From positions 1 through 64,000 of the forward strand of contig JBMYJR010000004.1 of the NCBI GenBank assembly GCA_049594615.1: a DNA stretch of 64,000 nt, in the 5' to 3' direction. Below, in pieces: positions 16,247 through 24,957 of the stretch. The notes below the pieces were generated by a model, which saw only the letters and a program-made list of their open reading frames with translations, made no database searches and had not been told where the DNA came from. A program made the position numbers and the translations under genes. Numbering within the stretch: the stretch's first letter is position 1; each line of letters starts with the position of its first letter. The DNA is from CAXPZW01 sp049594615. Lineage in GTDB: Bacteria; Bacteroidota; Bacteroidia; Flavobacteriales_D; Sanyastnellaceae.

Positions 16247-16282
16247 GCCATCTGGCGCAAGGGGAATTCGTTTCTTTGGGAC

Positions 16283-17401
16283 GTGATCGAAGCGGCGCTC
16301 ATTGTATGCACTGGAGCCTATTTGGCGCTGGTGTTGTTTTTCATCCTAGGATGGGTGCGTCGCCCTGCCCCGCCAGCGCCTCCAGAAGCGCTTCCCAAAG
16401 TCAGCATCGTGGTTCCGTTTCGGGACGAAGGCCCCAACCTCATGGCCAACACCCCCGCGGCCCGCACCGACATCTACCCGCTCAACCGCACCGAACTCAT
16501 CTACGTAGACGACCACTCCGAAGACGGTGGCCCCGAACACGTGGTGGACCTCATCCACCAATACCCCGACCTGCCGATTGATTTGATTTCCCTAACCAAA
16601 GAATCCGGCAAAAAGGCCGCACTTACCGCGGGCATCCGCCGTTCCAATGGGCAAATCGTCGCCACCTTGGATGCCGATACGCGTACCGGTCACCGCTGGT
16701 TGCACACCCTCGCCCACCGCTTTGGGGATGACACGCTCATGTTGGTGATGCCCGTTCAATACGCCGCGCCCAAACGCGGATGGCAAAGCCTGCTTGCACT
16801 GGAATTCACCTCACTGGTGGCCAGTGGTATGGCTTCGTTGAACCTGGGGTTGCCGCTCATGGCCAACGGTGCCAACCTGGCGTTTCGCCGGGCAGCTTGG
16901 CTGGAGGTCAACGGGTACCAATCCCACGCCCACATCCCCTCGGGCGACGACCTGTTTTTGATGTTTGCCTTGGACAATCTGGCGCCAGGAAGCGTGCGCG
17001 GCGTGCTCGAACCCGCGGCCATTGCTTACACCGACCCGCCCGCCTCCTTGCGCGAATTCGTGCACCAACGCATCCGCTGGGCCGGCAAAACCCCGGCCTA
17101 CAAACACCCCTGGCCCATAGGCGTGGCCGTCACGGTTTTGGGATGGAATATGGTGGCCTTGGCCGCTTTGATCGGTGCGTTTTGGTGGCCGCAGCTTTGG
17201 GCGGTGCTGGCTTGGTGCGCCGCCGCAAAACTGGTGGTCGACAGCGCATTTTTGTACCTCGCCACCGGATTCTTCCATCAGCGCAAATTGCTGGTATGGT
17301 TGCCCGTTCTTGCCACCGTTCACCCGTTTTACACTGTGGGCATTGGTCTGGCTTCCTTGCTGGTGCGCCCGTGGTGGAAAGGACGAAAACTCGATTTTTG
17401 A
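16283..17401 (+). CDS. family 2 glycosyltransferase, membrane-bound
   Basis: About 372 residues from the GTG at 16283. An N-terminal membrane helix is followed by a GT2 catalytic domain: VSIVVPFRDEGPNL, the YVDDHSEDGG motif with the nucleotide-binding Asp pair, LDADTRT (the metal DxD) and QRIRWAGK, the (Q/R)xxRW acceptor motif of processive-type enzymes. Three or four C-terminal membrane helices follow. It resembles BcsA/NodC-like and ceramide-glucosyltransferase-like enzymes. A TTTCTTTG box lies 4 nt before the GTG. Codons upstream overlap ruvC and were left out, so the exact start is uncertain. The ABC permease gene starts 4 nt downstream. Confidence 0.85.
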   Translation: MIEAALIVCTGAYLALVLFFILGWVRRPAPPAPPEALPKVSIVVPFRDEGPNLMANTPAARTDIYPLNRTELIYVDDHSEDGGPEHVVDLIHQYPDLPIDLISLTKESGKKAALTAGIRRSNGQIVATLDADTRTGHRWLHTLAHRFGDDTLMLVMPVQYAAPKRGWQSLLALEFTSLVASGMASLNLGLPLMANGANLAFRRAAWLEVNGYQSHAHIPSGDDLFLMFALDNLAPGSVRGVLEPAAIAYTDPPASLREFVHQRIRWAGKTPAYKHPWPIGVAVTVLGWNMVALAALIGAFWWPQLWAVLAWCAAAKLVVDSAFLYLATGFFHQRKLLVWLPVLATVHPFYTVGIGLASLLVRPWWKGRKLDF

Positions 17402-17404
17402 CCC

Positions 17405-18490
17405 GTGCAAACCCCAGACGCAAACCTATCGCCCCGCCGCCGAGCGTGGTTGCGCTTCCGGCGCAACGGACTGGCCATGGCCGGATTGGGGTTCATTGCA
17501 CTGATGGTACTCGTAGCCTTGCTGGGCCCGTGGATTCGCCCTGACAGCACCCCGCAAACCAACGCCCAGCAAATCGTGCTCAGCAACCAATCGCCCGGGT
17601 TCACCGTGGAGGTGGTGCGCTTGCACAAACCCGATTACCAGCCTTCTTCCTTTTGGGAAACCCTCACACACTACGGTGCGCCCGAACCCTATTCGGAAGT
17701 GGCCATTCAATCCGCCACCCCCCAAGAAGGCGGCTTGGCTTGCACGCTTTATGGTTCAGGAGACGAGGTCTTTTACCCGACCGAAAAACTCTACGCCCCG
17801 CAGCCCGTTTCCCGCCGCTTTGTGCTCGGCACTGACAAGTTTGGACGCGACCTGTTGAGCCGTCTGATGGCCGGCACGCTGATCAGCCTGAGCGTGGGAC
17901 TCATCGCCGTGGGCATAAGCCTGCTCATCGGCGTGGTGCTGGGCGCGGTGGCCGGCTACTTTGGCGGCTGGGTGGACCGCAGTATCATGTGGCTGATCAA
18001 TGTGATTTGGTCGGTGCCTACCCTGCTGTTGGTCTTGGCCATGGTCTTTGCCTTTGGCAAGGGCTTCGAAAAGGTCTTCATCGCCGTAGGACTCACCATG
18101 TGGGTGGAAGTGGCCCGTGTGGTCCGCGGCCAAATCCTCTCGCTGCGCGAACGCGAGTATGCACAGGCCGCCCGGGTGCTGGGCTACGGCCACCTCCGCA
18201 TCCTGTTTGGGCATTTGCTGCCGGGTGCGTGGGGACCGGTCATCGTGATCTCCGCCGCCAACTTCGCAAGTGCCATCTTGATCGAAGCCGGCCTCTCGTT
18301 CTTGGGCATTGGCGCTCAAATCCCGACCCCCTCCTGGGGGAATATGATCAAGGAGCACTACAGTTACATCACCACCGACCTCGCCTACCTGGCCTTTATC
18401 CCCGGTGTCATGATCATGGCACTCGTTCTGGCGTTTATGCTGGTCGGCAATGGACTGCGTGATGCACTCGACGTACGCGCCTCCAACTGA
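17405..18490 (+). CDS. DppC/OppC-type ABC transporter permease
   Basis: A 361-residue inner-membrane permease of the peptide/nickel import family, starting with GTG. One N-terminal helix (about 22-44) is followed by a periplasmic loop of about 100 residues, as is common in Bacteroidota members, then GTDKFGRDLLSRL and five helices. The EAA motif that contacts the ATPase is visible as EYAQAARVLGYGHLRILFGHLLPG. No ATPase, binding protein or second permease is in the window, so partners must be encoded elsewhere. It follows the GT2 gene by 4 nt. Confidence 0.9.
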   Translation: MQTPDANLSPRRRAWLRFRRNGLAMAGLGFIALMVLVALLGPWIRPDSTPQTNAQQIVLSNQSPGFTVEVVRLHKPDYQPSSFWETLTHYGAPEPYSEVAIQSATPQEGGLACTLYGSGDEVFYPTEKLYAPQPVSRRFVLGTDKFGRDLLSRLMAGTLISLSVGLIAVGISLLIGVVLGAVAGYFGGWVDRSIMWLINVIWSVPTLLLVLAMVFAFGKGFEKVFIAVGLTMWVEVARVVRGQILSLREREYAQAARVLGYGHLRILFGHLLPGAWGPVIVISAANFASAILIEAGLSFLGIGAQIPTPSWGNMIKEHYSYITTDLAYLAFIPGVMIMALVLAFMLVGNGLRDALDVRASN

Positions 18491-18520
18491 GGTCCGTGTT
18501 TGGTGGAAGTGCAAGGGGGA

Positions 18521-18743
18521 GTTAAAAGTGAAGAGTAAGAAGTGATGCACGCTGGCAGGGGCAAGCGCAGAGCGGTTGGAGCGTGTATACTCGATTGACC
18601 CTCTCCCAAAGCACTGTCCTTCCTAACCGCCTGAACAAACAACCACCCATCGCTCCTCTTCCACACTTGTAACAACCGCTTGCACTTGCACTCAACCAAA
18701 ATCACGCTTCACTTTACACTTTTCACTCCCAGATATCACTTCA
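18521..18743. repeat. intergenic region flanked by inverted AGTGAA-rich arms
   Basis: The 289-bp gap holds a purine-rich arm at 18521-18547 (repeats of AAAGTGAAGAGT type) and, in opposite orientation, a pyrimidine-rich arm at 18701-18743 (CTTCACTTTACACTTTTCACT type). The arms are diverged versions of the same simple repeat in inverted order, with about 150 bp of unremarkable DNA between. This could be a degenerate intergenic repeat element or a mobile remnant. No gene was found. Confidence 0.4.
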
Positions 18744-18766
18744 CCCCGCCAATGCAGTGAAAGTGG

Positions 18767-18774
18767 CATCTTTG
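18767..18774 (+). promoter_or_regulatory. -7-like box CATCTTTG 5 nt before fcl
   Basis: One mismatch to TAnnTTTG, five bases before the GTG start at 18780. It supports that GTG as the true start. Confidence 0.5.
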
Positions 18775-18779
18775 CAACC

Positions 18780-19718
18780 GTGAACCGCAACGATCGCATC
18801 TTCATCGCAGGGCACCGCGGCATGGTGGGGAGTGCCATTCTCCGCTTGCTTGAGGCCCAGGGCTACGCCAACCTCCTCGTCCGCCGTTCTTCGGAAGTGG
18901 ACCTGATGGACCAGGCGCAAACCCAGGCCTTTTTTGAGCAGGAAAAACCAGACTACGTCTTCATGGCGGCGGCCAAGGTGGGGGGCATTTTGGCCAACAA
19001 CACCTACCGCGCAGAGTTCCTGTACAACAACCTGATGATCGCGGCCAACGTGACCCACGCGGCACATACCGCAGGAGTCAAGAAGATGCTGTTCTTGGGC
19101 TCTTCTTGCATCTACCCCAAGCTCGCCGAGCAGCCTTTGACCGAGGACAGCTTGCTCACCGGCAGCCTGGAACCCACCAACGAACCTTACGCGATTGCCA
19201 AAATCGCCGGCATCAAGCTGTGCGAGAGCTACCGGGACCAATACGGGTCGAACTTCATTTCGGCCATGCCCACCAACCTGTACGGACCCAACGACAATTA
19301 CGACCTGCAAACCAGCCACGTGTTGCCGGCTTTGCTGCGCAAGTTTCACGAGGCGAAAGAGGCGGGTTCGCCCACAGTCGAATGCTGGGGTACCGGCAGC
19401 CCGATGCGTGAATTCCTCCACGTAGACGATTTGGCTGAAGCCTGCGTATTCCTGATGGAACACTACGACGACAAACCGTTTGTCAACGTGGGCACCGGTA
19501 CCGACGTAACCATCAAGGAGCTCGCCGAGACCATCGCCGAGATTGTCGGTTACCAAGGCGAGATCGTGTGGAACACCGACAAACCCGACGGCACTCCGCG
19601 CAAGCTCATGGACGTGGGCCGCATCCAAGCCCTGGGCTGGAAGCACCGCATTGACCTGCGTGAAGGCATCGAAAAGGTCTACCAAGATTTTCTTCAATTG
19701 TACCCCAACCTTGCATGA
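18780..19718 (+). CDS. fcl: GDP-L-fucose synthase
   Basis: A 312-residue short-chain dehydrogenase-type enzyme converting GDP-4-keto-6-deoxy-mannose to GDP-L-fucose (epimerase plus reductase). The Rossmann motif GHRGMVGSAI, AAAKVGGI, FLGSSCIYP, the YAIAKIAG (Tyr-x3-Lys) catalytic pair and NLYGPNDNYD are all present. The partner enzyme Gmd is encoded at 40.3 kb rather than next door. The stop overlaps the start of the Wzi-like gene (ATGA), tying it to surface-polysaccharide assembly. GTG start is supported by the box 5 nt upstream. Confidence 0.97.
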   Translation: MNRNDRIFIAGHRGMVGSAILRLLEAQGYANLLVRRSSEVDLMDQAQTQAFFEQEKPDYVFMAAAKVGGILANNTYRAEFLYNNLMIAANVTHAAHTAGVKKMLFLGSSCIYPKLAEQPLTEDSLLTGSLEPTNEPYAIAKIAGIKLCESYRDQYGSNFISAMPTNLYGPNDNYDLQTSHVLPALLRKFHEAKEAGSPTVECWGTGSPMREFLHVDDLAEACVFLMEHYDDKPFVNVGTGTDVTIKELAETIAEIVGYQGEIVWNTDKPDGTPRKLMDVGRIQALGWKHRIDLREGIEKVYQDFLQLYPNLA

Positions 19719-21289
19719 AACGACTGCTGCTGACATGCATGCTTTTGGCCGCTGCGGCCACCGCGTTTGCCCAGCAGAAAAACCTGTGGCTCAACCGCCA
19801 GCGCACCTTTGAAGTTGAACGCCAGCTGGTGCAGAACGACAGCACCGCCGTGCACAGCGCCCTGCGTCCCTTGCTCGAGAATCGCGTGGGAGCCGCCAGC
19901 GACGGGGAATACCTGGTGCCCGACCGCAAATACTACTACCTGTTGGGGTCTAAAATGCTGCGCGAGCACTTTGGATCCATCAACGATGGCGGCTTCCAAT
20001 TGACCTTAGATCCACTGTTTGACTTGGGGGTCAACCACGATTGGAATGACACACTCCAATTGAACATTCTGGAATCGGGGCGTGTCGGCTTCAACCTGCC
20101 CGCCACCAATACCCGTGGGGCATTGTTGCAGGGTGACATTGGCATGAACGTCTCCTTCCAATCCATGCTGTACGAGACGCAAATGACCTACCCTCAATGG
20201 CTGTTTAACCAAATGGATTCCCTTGGCGTGGTTCCCGGTCAAGGGCGATTCAAACTGGTGGAAGGACGCAAGCTGGATTACAACCAGAGCTACGGTTGGA
20301 TCAGCTGGAAGGCCGCCGACTGGCTGCAACTCCAAGCCGGACACGGCAAACATTTTATCGGGCACGGCTACCGCTCGATGCTGCTGAGCGATGCCGCTTT
20401 CAATTACCCCTTCCTACGCGGTACAGCCTACGCGCTCAGCGACAAACTTCAGTACACGTGGATGTACGCCGGACTCCAAACCTTGGAACGTCTACCCCGC
20501 GGCGATGTGCCCGAGAGTTTGTTCCGCCGCAAGGCACTGAGCATGGCCTACCTGAGCTACATCCCCATCCCGGAGTTGGAGATTGGCCTGTTTGAATCGG
20601 TGACTTGGCAACGTTGGGACAGTGCACAAGGCACTCAACCCATTGCTCCAGAGAGCTTGCTCCCTGTTTTGGGAACAGGCCTGATCGGCAAAGGCTTTGA
20701 CGATGTGGCCCACGTGGTGGCAGGTGTCAACCTGCGCTACACCTTGCCCTTTGGCGGATGGCTCTACGGCCAGTTTGTGACCGACGGGCCGGCCGACGGG
20801 CGCTACGGGTACCAAGTGGGCGCCAAGTTTTTTGATGTGCTCGTGCCCCGCCTCCACCTGCAAGCCGAATACAACTTTGCCTCCGAAGGCCTGTACACCC
20901 ACCCGGCGTGGCACCAGGAATACTCGCACTTCAACCAGCCGTTGGCGCACCCTTCAGGCACCCATTTTGATGAACTCATTTTGGGACTCTACTACCAATA
21001 CAAACGCTGGTTTGTAGACGTGCGCCAGCATTACTTGGACCGCGATTTGACCGCAAGCGGGAACATCTTCCCTGGCGCCTCCGACCAAGGTTTCAACACC
21101 TCACCCTTCATCTCGCGCAGCACTACCACCAGCGTGCAACTGGGGGTGATGCTGAATCCGGTGACCAACATGCAAGTGGCCTTGGGCTACCAGTACCGCG
21201 ACCAAACCGTGGGCCCACAAGTAGAAGTGGCCAACTGGACGTGGATCCGCTGGAAAACCGCTCTCTGGAACCATTACACCGACTTTTAA
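19715..21289 (+). CDS. Wzi/RemB-like outer-membrane protein (capsule assembly family), copy 1
   Basis: A 524-residue protein with a signal peptide (1-20, ending AFAQQ) and a large beta-barrel. The family core AGHGKHFIGHGYRSMLLSD lies at 208-226. Wzi proteins bind or anchor capsular polysaccharide at the outer membrane; RemB of Flavobacterium johnsoniae is a related gliding-motility surface component. It starts 4 nt inside fcl and is followed by a WecA-like gene and a paralogue. Copy 2 at 22.5 kb has the same core. Assignment to either role is inference from family and context. Confidence 0.8.
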   Translation: MKRLLLTCMLLAAAATAFAQQKNLWLNRQRTFEVERQLVQNDSTAVHSALRPLLENRVGAASDGEYLVPDRKYYYLLGSKMLREHFGSINDGGFQLTLDPLFDLGVNHDWNDTLQLNILESGRVGFNLPATNTRGALLQGDIGMNVSFQSMLYETQMTYPQWLFNQMDSLGVVPGQGRFKLVEGRKLDYNQSYGWISWKAADWLQLQAGHGKHFIGHGYRSMLLSDAAFNYPFLRGTAYALSDKLQYTWMYAGLQTLERLPRGDVPESLFRRKALSMAYLSYIPIPELEIGLFESVTWQRWDSAQGTQPIAPESLLPVLGTGLIGKGFDDVAHVVAGVNLRYTLPFGGWLYGQFVTDGPADGRYGYQVGAKFFDVLVPRLHLQAEYNFASEGLYTHPAWHQEYSHFNQPLAHPSGTHFDELILGLYYQYKRWFVDVRQHYLDRDLTASGNIFPGASDQGFNTSPFISRSTTTSVQLGVMLNPVTNMQVALGYQYRDQTVGPQVEVANWTWIRWKTALWNHYTDF

Positions 21290-21344
21290 CGCCGGGTTCT
21301 TCCCGAGTTCATCGGCTCAAAGGCACCCAACTGCCTGAGGATGC

Positions 21345-21352
21345 TATTTTTG
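21345..21352 (+). promoter_or_regulatory. -7 box TATTTTTG upstream of the WecA-like gene
   Basis: Perfect TAnnTTTG, 35 nt before the ATG at 21388 and 23 nt before an in-frame GTG at 21376. It excludes longer versions of the reading frame. Confidence 0.5.
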
Positions 21353-21387
21353 AGGAGACCAAAATCGCTTTAACTGTGTTGACTGAT

Positions 21388-22464
21388 ATGTTGTTCGGGT
21401 TCGCTACTGCGTTTGGCATCGTCTTGCTTGCGATGCCCGCGCTGATTAAGGTTGCGAAGATCAAGCACCTGGTCGACGAGCCGAGTGAAGAGCGCAAGCT
21501 TCACCACAGCAGCATCCCTACCATCGGAGGCATCCTGATTTTCGCCGGCACCATTGTGGCTTACTGCCTGTGGTTTCCTTCGAAAGACACCACGGCCATC
21601 GGCACCAACTACAACGTGCTGAGTGCGCTGGACGAGTTCAAATACCTAGTCGCCTGTCTTTTCATCCTGTTTTTCCTGGGATTGAAGGACGACATCACCG
21701 GCGTCTCACCCTTGAAAAAACTGGGCATACACCTCATAGTGGCATTCATCATGGTGGTGCAGGCCGACATCCGCATCACCCAATTCTGGGGCCTGTTTGG
21801 ACTCAACGAAATCCCCTATTGGCTCAGTGTGAGCTTTACGGTGTTTGTGTACATCGTGATTGTGAACGCCATCAACCTGATTGATGGAGTAGACGGATTG
21901 GCCGGAGGGGTAGGATTGATTTCCTCCATGGGCTTTGCCTATTGGTTTTACCTCACAGGAGACGCGCCCTTGGCCTTGCTTGCCATGGCTTTGGGAGGAT
22001 CGCTGCTCGGGTTTTTGGTATTCAACTTCAACCCCGCGAGGATCTTTATGGGAGACTCGGGGTCTCTGCTGATAGGGGCCGTACTGTGTGTGCTGGCCAT
22101 CAAGCTGATTGAATTCCCCAAGGACCGCATGCCCGAGGTGGTTGAAGGAGTCAGCAAGCCCGTGGTGGCCATGGCCTTGCTGGCCTACCCGTTGGTAGAT
22201 ACCCTGCGCATTTTCACCTACCGCGCGTTGCAAGGCCGATCGCCCTTCAGTGCTGACCGCAACCACATCCATCACAAGTTGATGCGCCTGGGGTTGGGAC
22301 ACAAACGCACCGTCATCGTGGTGTACCTCTACACCTTGTTCATGATCCTGTTGACCGTATTCATGCCCAATGAAAGCCCGAACGTATCATTCCTGATTGT
22401 GGGTGCGGCCGCCGTGCTGGCGCCTGTTGTGCTGTTTCTGATCAAAGACAAACAGGCCGCATGA
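21388..22464 (+). CDS. WecA/MraY-family undecaprenyl-phosphate sugar-1-phosphate transferase
   Basis: A 358-residue polytopic membrane enzyme that would transfer a sugar-1-phosphate from a UDP-sugar onto undecaprenyl phosphate, the first step of glycan assembly. Visible motifs are the Mg-binding Asp pair KDD (100-102), NLIDGVDGLA (163-172), FMGDSGS (220-226) and the WecA-type NHIHHKLM (292-299), which separates it from MraY. About eleven helices are expected. The start is ATG 21388 or GTG 21376. It is flanked by two Wzi-like genes and overlaps the second by 4 nt. Confidence 0.93.
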   Translation: MLFGFATAFGIVLLAMPALIKVAKIKHLVDEPSEERKLHHSSIPTIGGILIFAGTIVAYCLWFPSKDTTAIGTNYNVLSALDEFKYLVACLFILFFLGLKDDITGVSPLKKLGIHLIVAFIMVVQADIRITQFWGLFGLNEIPYWLSVSFTVFVYIVIVNAINLIDGVDGLAGGVGLISSMGFAYWFYLTGDAPLALLAMALGGSLLGFLVFNFNPARIFMGDSGSLLIGAVLCVLAIKLIEFPKDRMPEVVEGVSKPVVAMALLAYPLVDTLRIFTYRALQGRSPFSADRNHIHHKLMRLGLGHKRTVIVVYLYTLFMILLTVFMPNESPNVSFLIVGAAAVLAPVVLFLIKDKQAA

Positions 22465-23960
22465 AAGCGACATGGTTCATCAGCTTGATGCTGCTCACCG
22501 CAGCGGCAAACGCCCAAAACTGGGTACCCCGTTTTGCCCTGAACGGCCCGGACTCGATGCGCATACGCTCCTACGATGAGGGCAACGTATTGCACGCGTC
22601 GATGCAACCCCTGGATCCGACCCACCCGCTCACCTACCTCCGGTTCTCCCAACCTGAGATGATGCAATCGGGCCTGCACACCCAAGTATTGGGCGCCGCA
22701 GGAGGCGGCGCATCGCTGAGTACAACCACCCGTGGACTGGGCTTGGCGCAAGTGGGCGTGCGCGCCGATCAAAACTGGTACAACAAAGTGGTGCTCTCGG
22801 CCACCGTGGCTGGCCAAGCCGAAGTGCTGCCCGCTTACCTGGACAGTGTCGTGCGCGCCACAGGCATTTTACCTGGCATTGGCCGGGCCGAACACAACGG
22901 AGATGTGGCCATTGCTCCCTACCTCACCGGTTACCTGGGCTGGAACCTGAGCAAAAATTTCTATGCAGAGGCTGGGCACGGTAAGCACTTTTGGGGTGAT
23001 GGGCACCGTTCGCTCATCCTGAGCAACAACACCGCTCCTTATTCGTATCTGCGCTTGGAAACCACCGGTTGGCACCTCAAATACGTCAACCTCTGGGCTT
23101 ACTTGCGCGAGTACAACCTCGACGGCAACGGCGAAATGCAGGGCAAATTCCTAGCGGCGCATGCCTTGGATTGGAACATCACCAAGGACTTCAGCCTCGG
23201 CTTTTACGAGATGGTCACTTGGCAAGCGCGCGACACGCTGAGTGACAGAGGGTTTGAGCTAAATTACCTCAACCCTATTGCGTTTTACCGCCCCATCGAG
23301 TTTGCGCAAGGGTCTGCCGACAATGTGCTGCTGGCCATGACATGGCGCTGGCGGGCCTCTGAGCACAGCACCTTCTATGGCCAAGTGTTGATCGACGAGT
23401 TCTTGCTGGCCGAAGTCCGTGACCGCAACGGCTGGTGGGCCAACAAATTTGGCGGGCAAATCGGGTACAGCCTGAGCCCTGTGGAATCCGGAGTGTCGCT
23501 CCAAACAGAGGTGAACGTGGTGCGCCCCTTTACCTACACCCACGGCAGTGTGCTTCAGAACTACGGACACCTGAGTCAAAGCTTGGCCCATCCCTTGGGT
23601 ACCAACTTTTTAGAGTGGGTCACCTTGCTGCGTTTTGAACGCAACCGGCTCACACTCAGTGGCGAGTACCTCTGGGCCATCTACGGCCGCGACCGTGATG
23701 GAGAAAACTACGGCGGCAACATCTACCGCAGCTATGAGTCGCCGTCACGCCAGTACAACAACACGCTGGCACAAGGCCTGAAGTCCACATTCCATTACGC
23801 CGCACTGCATGGCCATTTCATGACTTTTCCTGAGCAGCAGACCAAGCTTTCGGCAAGCATAGTCTTTAGATTCGAGGGCAACGATCTGCGTACCACACGT
23901 GAAAGCTTCTTCTGGGTAGGACTCACCCGAGGCTTGTTGCCCACTACCCGCGATTTCTGA
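22461..23960 (+). CDS. Wzi/RemB-like outer-membrane protein (capsule assembly family), copy 2
   Basis: A 499-residue protein with signal peptide (1-18, ending ANA-QN) and barrel-type sequence. The same core as copy 1 appears at 171-190 (AGHGKHFWGDGHRSLILSNN), along with shared phrases such as GFYEMVTW and FxQSLAHPLGTNF. It is therefore a diverged paralogue separated only by the WecA-like gene, whose last four bases it overlaps. The pair suggests two surface proteins acting on one glycan, but this is inference. Confidence 0.8.
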   Translation: MKATWFISLMLLTAAANAQNWVPRFALNGPDSMRIRSYDEGNVLHASMQPLDPTHPLTYLRFSQPEMMQSGLHTQVLGAAGGGASLSTTTRGLGLAQVGVRADQNWYNKVVLSATVAGQAEVLPAYLDSVVRATGILPGIGRAEHNGDVAIAPYLTGYLGWNLSKNFYAEAGHGKHFWGDGHRSLILSNNTAPYSYLRLETTGWHLKYVNLWAYLREYNLDGNGEMQGKFLAAHALDWNITKDFSLGFYEMVTWQARDTLSDRGFELNYLNPIAFYRPIEFAQGSADNVLLAMTWRWRASEHSTFYGQVLIDEFLLAEVRDRNGWWANKFGGQIGYSLSPVESGVSLQTEVNVVRPFTYTHGSVLQNYGHLSQSLAHPLGTNFLEWVTLLRFERNRLTLSGEYLWAIYGRDRDGENYGGNIYRSYESPSRQYNNTLAQGLKSTFHYAALHGHFMTFPEQQTKLSASIVFRFEGNDLRTTRESFFWVGLTRGLLPTTRDF

Positions 23961-24020
23961 TTTTCGTTCACGCACGGGCTTTTTGTGATCAAAGGCACCC
24001 ATTGGCCTGTTTATGTGGTG

Positions 24021-24028
24021 TATTTTTG
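24021..24028 (+). promoter_or_regulatory. -7 box TATTTTTG 8 nt before ctaB
   Basis: Perfect TAnnTTTG box at the head of the oxidase accessory operon. It lies inside a longer reading frame and so favours the ATG at 24037. Confidence 0.6.
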
Positions 24029-24036
24029 CCCCCGAT

Positions 24037-24942
24037 ATGCCAGTTGTAGACGACGTGAAATACGGCTCCAACACCAGCACCCGCATGGATCAGCTCCGCG
24101 CGATTCCAGCCCTGTTCAAGCTGCGCTTGGCAACATTGGTGGTACTTTCCAGTGTGCTTGGGTACTTCACCGCCACCACTGTGGTGGACTGGCGTGCACT
24201 CGGCATCCTGTGCTTGGGCGGGTTCCTGCTCACCGGCGCGTCCAACGGACTGAATCAAGTATGGGAGCGTGACATCGACAAATTGATGGAGCGCACCCGC
24301 AACCGTCCCATTCCCACCGGCGTGCTTTCGCCGCTGCAAGCCACTGTGATTTCCACCATTGCCGGAATCTTGGGCATTGCGCTGCTGGGTTGGGGGTTGA
24401 ATTTCTTGAGTGGGGTACTGGGCACCCTGGCGCTGTTCATGTATGTCTTCCTCTACACCCCTTTGAAAAAGCACAGCTCCTTGGCGGTGTTTGTGGGGGC
24501 GTTCCCTGGTGCCATCCCGCCCATGCTGGGCTATGTGGCCTGCACTGGCGACTTTGGCATCGAGCCCGGAAGTTTGTTTGCCATGCAGTTCGTTTGGCAG
24601 TTTCCGCATTTCTGGGCCATCGCCTGGGTGGCTCAGGAAGACTACGCCCGCGCCGGGTACCACCTGCTTCCATTTGCAGAAGGACGCACCTCAAAGTCGG
24701 CATTCATCATTTTGTGTTACACGTTGCTGTTGATCCCGGTAAGTCTCATGCCATGGGTATTCCCCGCTGAAGCGCCCATCATAGGGCACGTAGGCGCAGG
24801 CTTGGTTCTGGCCTCCGGAGCTGTATTTGCCTGGTATGCGTGGAAACTCTTCCGCTACCGGGATGTTAAACATGCCAAGCAATTGATGTTTGCTTCCTTC
24901 TTGTACCTCCCGCTGGTGCAGTTGGTGTACGTATTTGCATAA
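24037..24942 (+). CDS. ctaB: protoheme IX farnesyltransferase (heme O synthase)
   Basis: A 301-residue UbiA-family membrane enzyme that adds a farnesyl group to heme B, making heme O for heme-copper oxidases. The first Asp-rich motif reads NQVWERDIDKLMERTRNRPIP (73-93), the family signature, and a later W-AQEDYARAGYHLLP segment carries the second conserved region. Nine helices are expected. It heads a run of oxidase genes with only 15 nt before the first subunit III gene. Confidence 0.96.
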   Translation: MPVVDDVKYGSNTSTRMDQLRAIPALFKLRLATLVVLSSVLGYFTATTVVDWRALGILCLGGFLLTGASNGLNQVWERDIDKLMERTRNRPIPTGVLSPLQATVISTIAGILGIALLGWGLNFLSGVLGTLALFMYVFLYTPLKKHSSLAVFVGAFPGAIPPMLGYVACTGDFGIEPGSLFAMQFVWQFPHFWAIAWVAQEDYARAGYHLLPFAEGRTSKSAFIILCYTLLLIPVSLMPWVFPAEAPIIGHVGAGLVLASGAVFAWYAWKLFRYRDVKHAKQLMFASFLYLPLVQLVYVFA

Positions 24943-24957
24943 AAATCGACCCACGCC

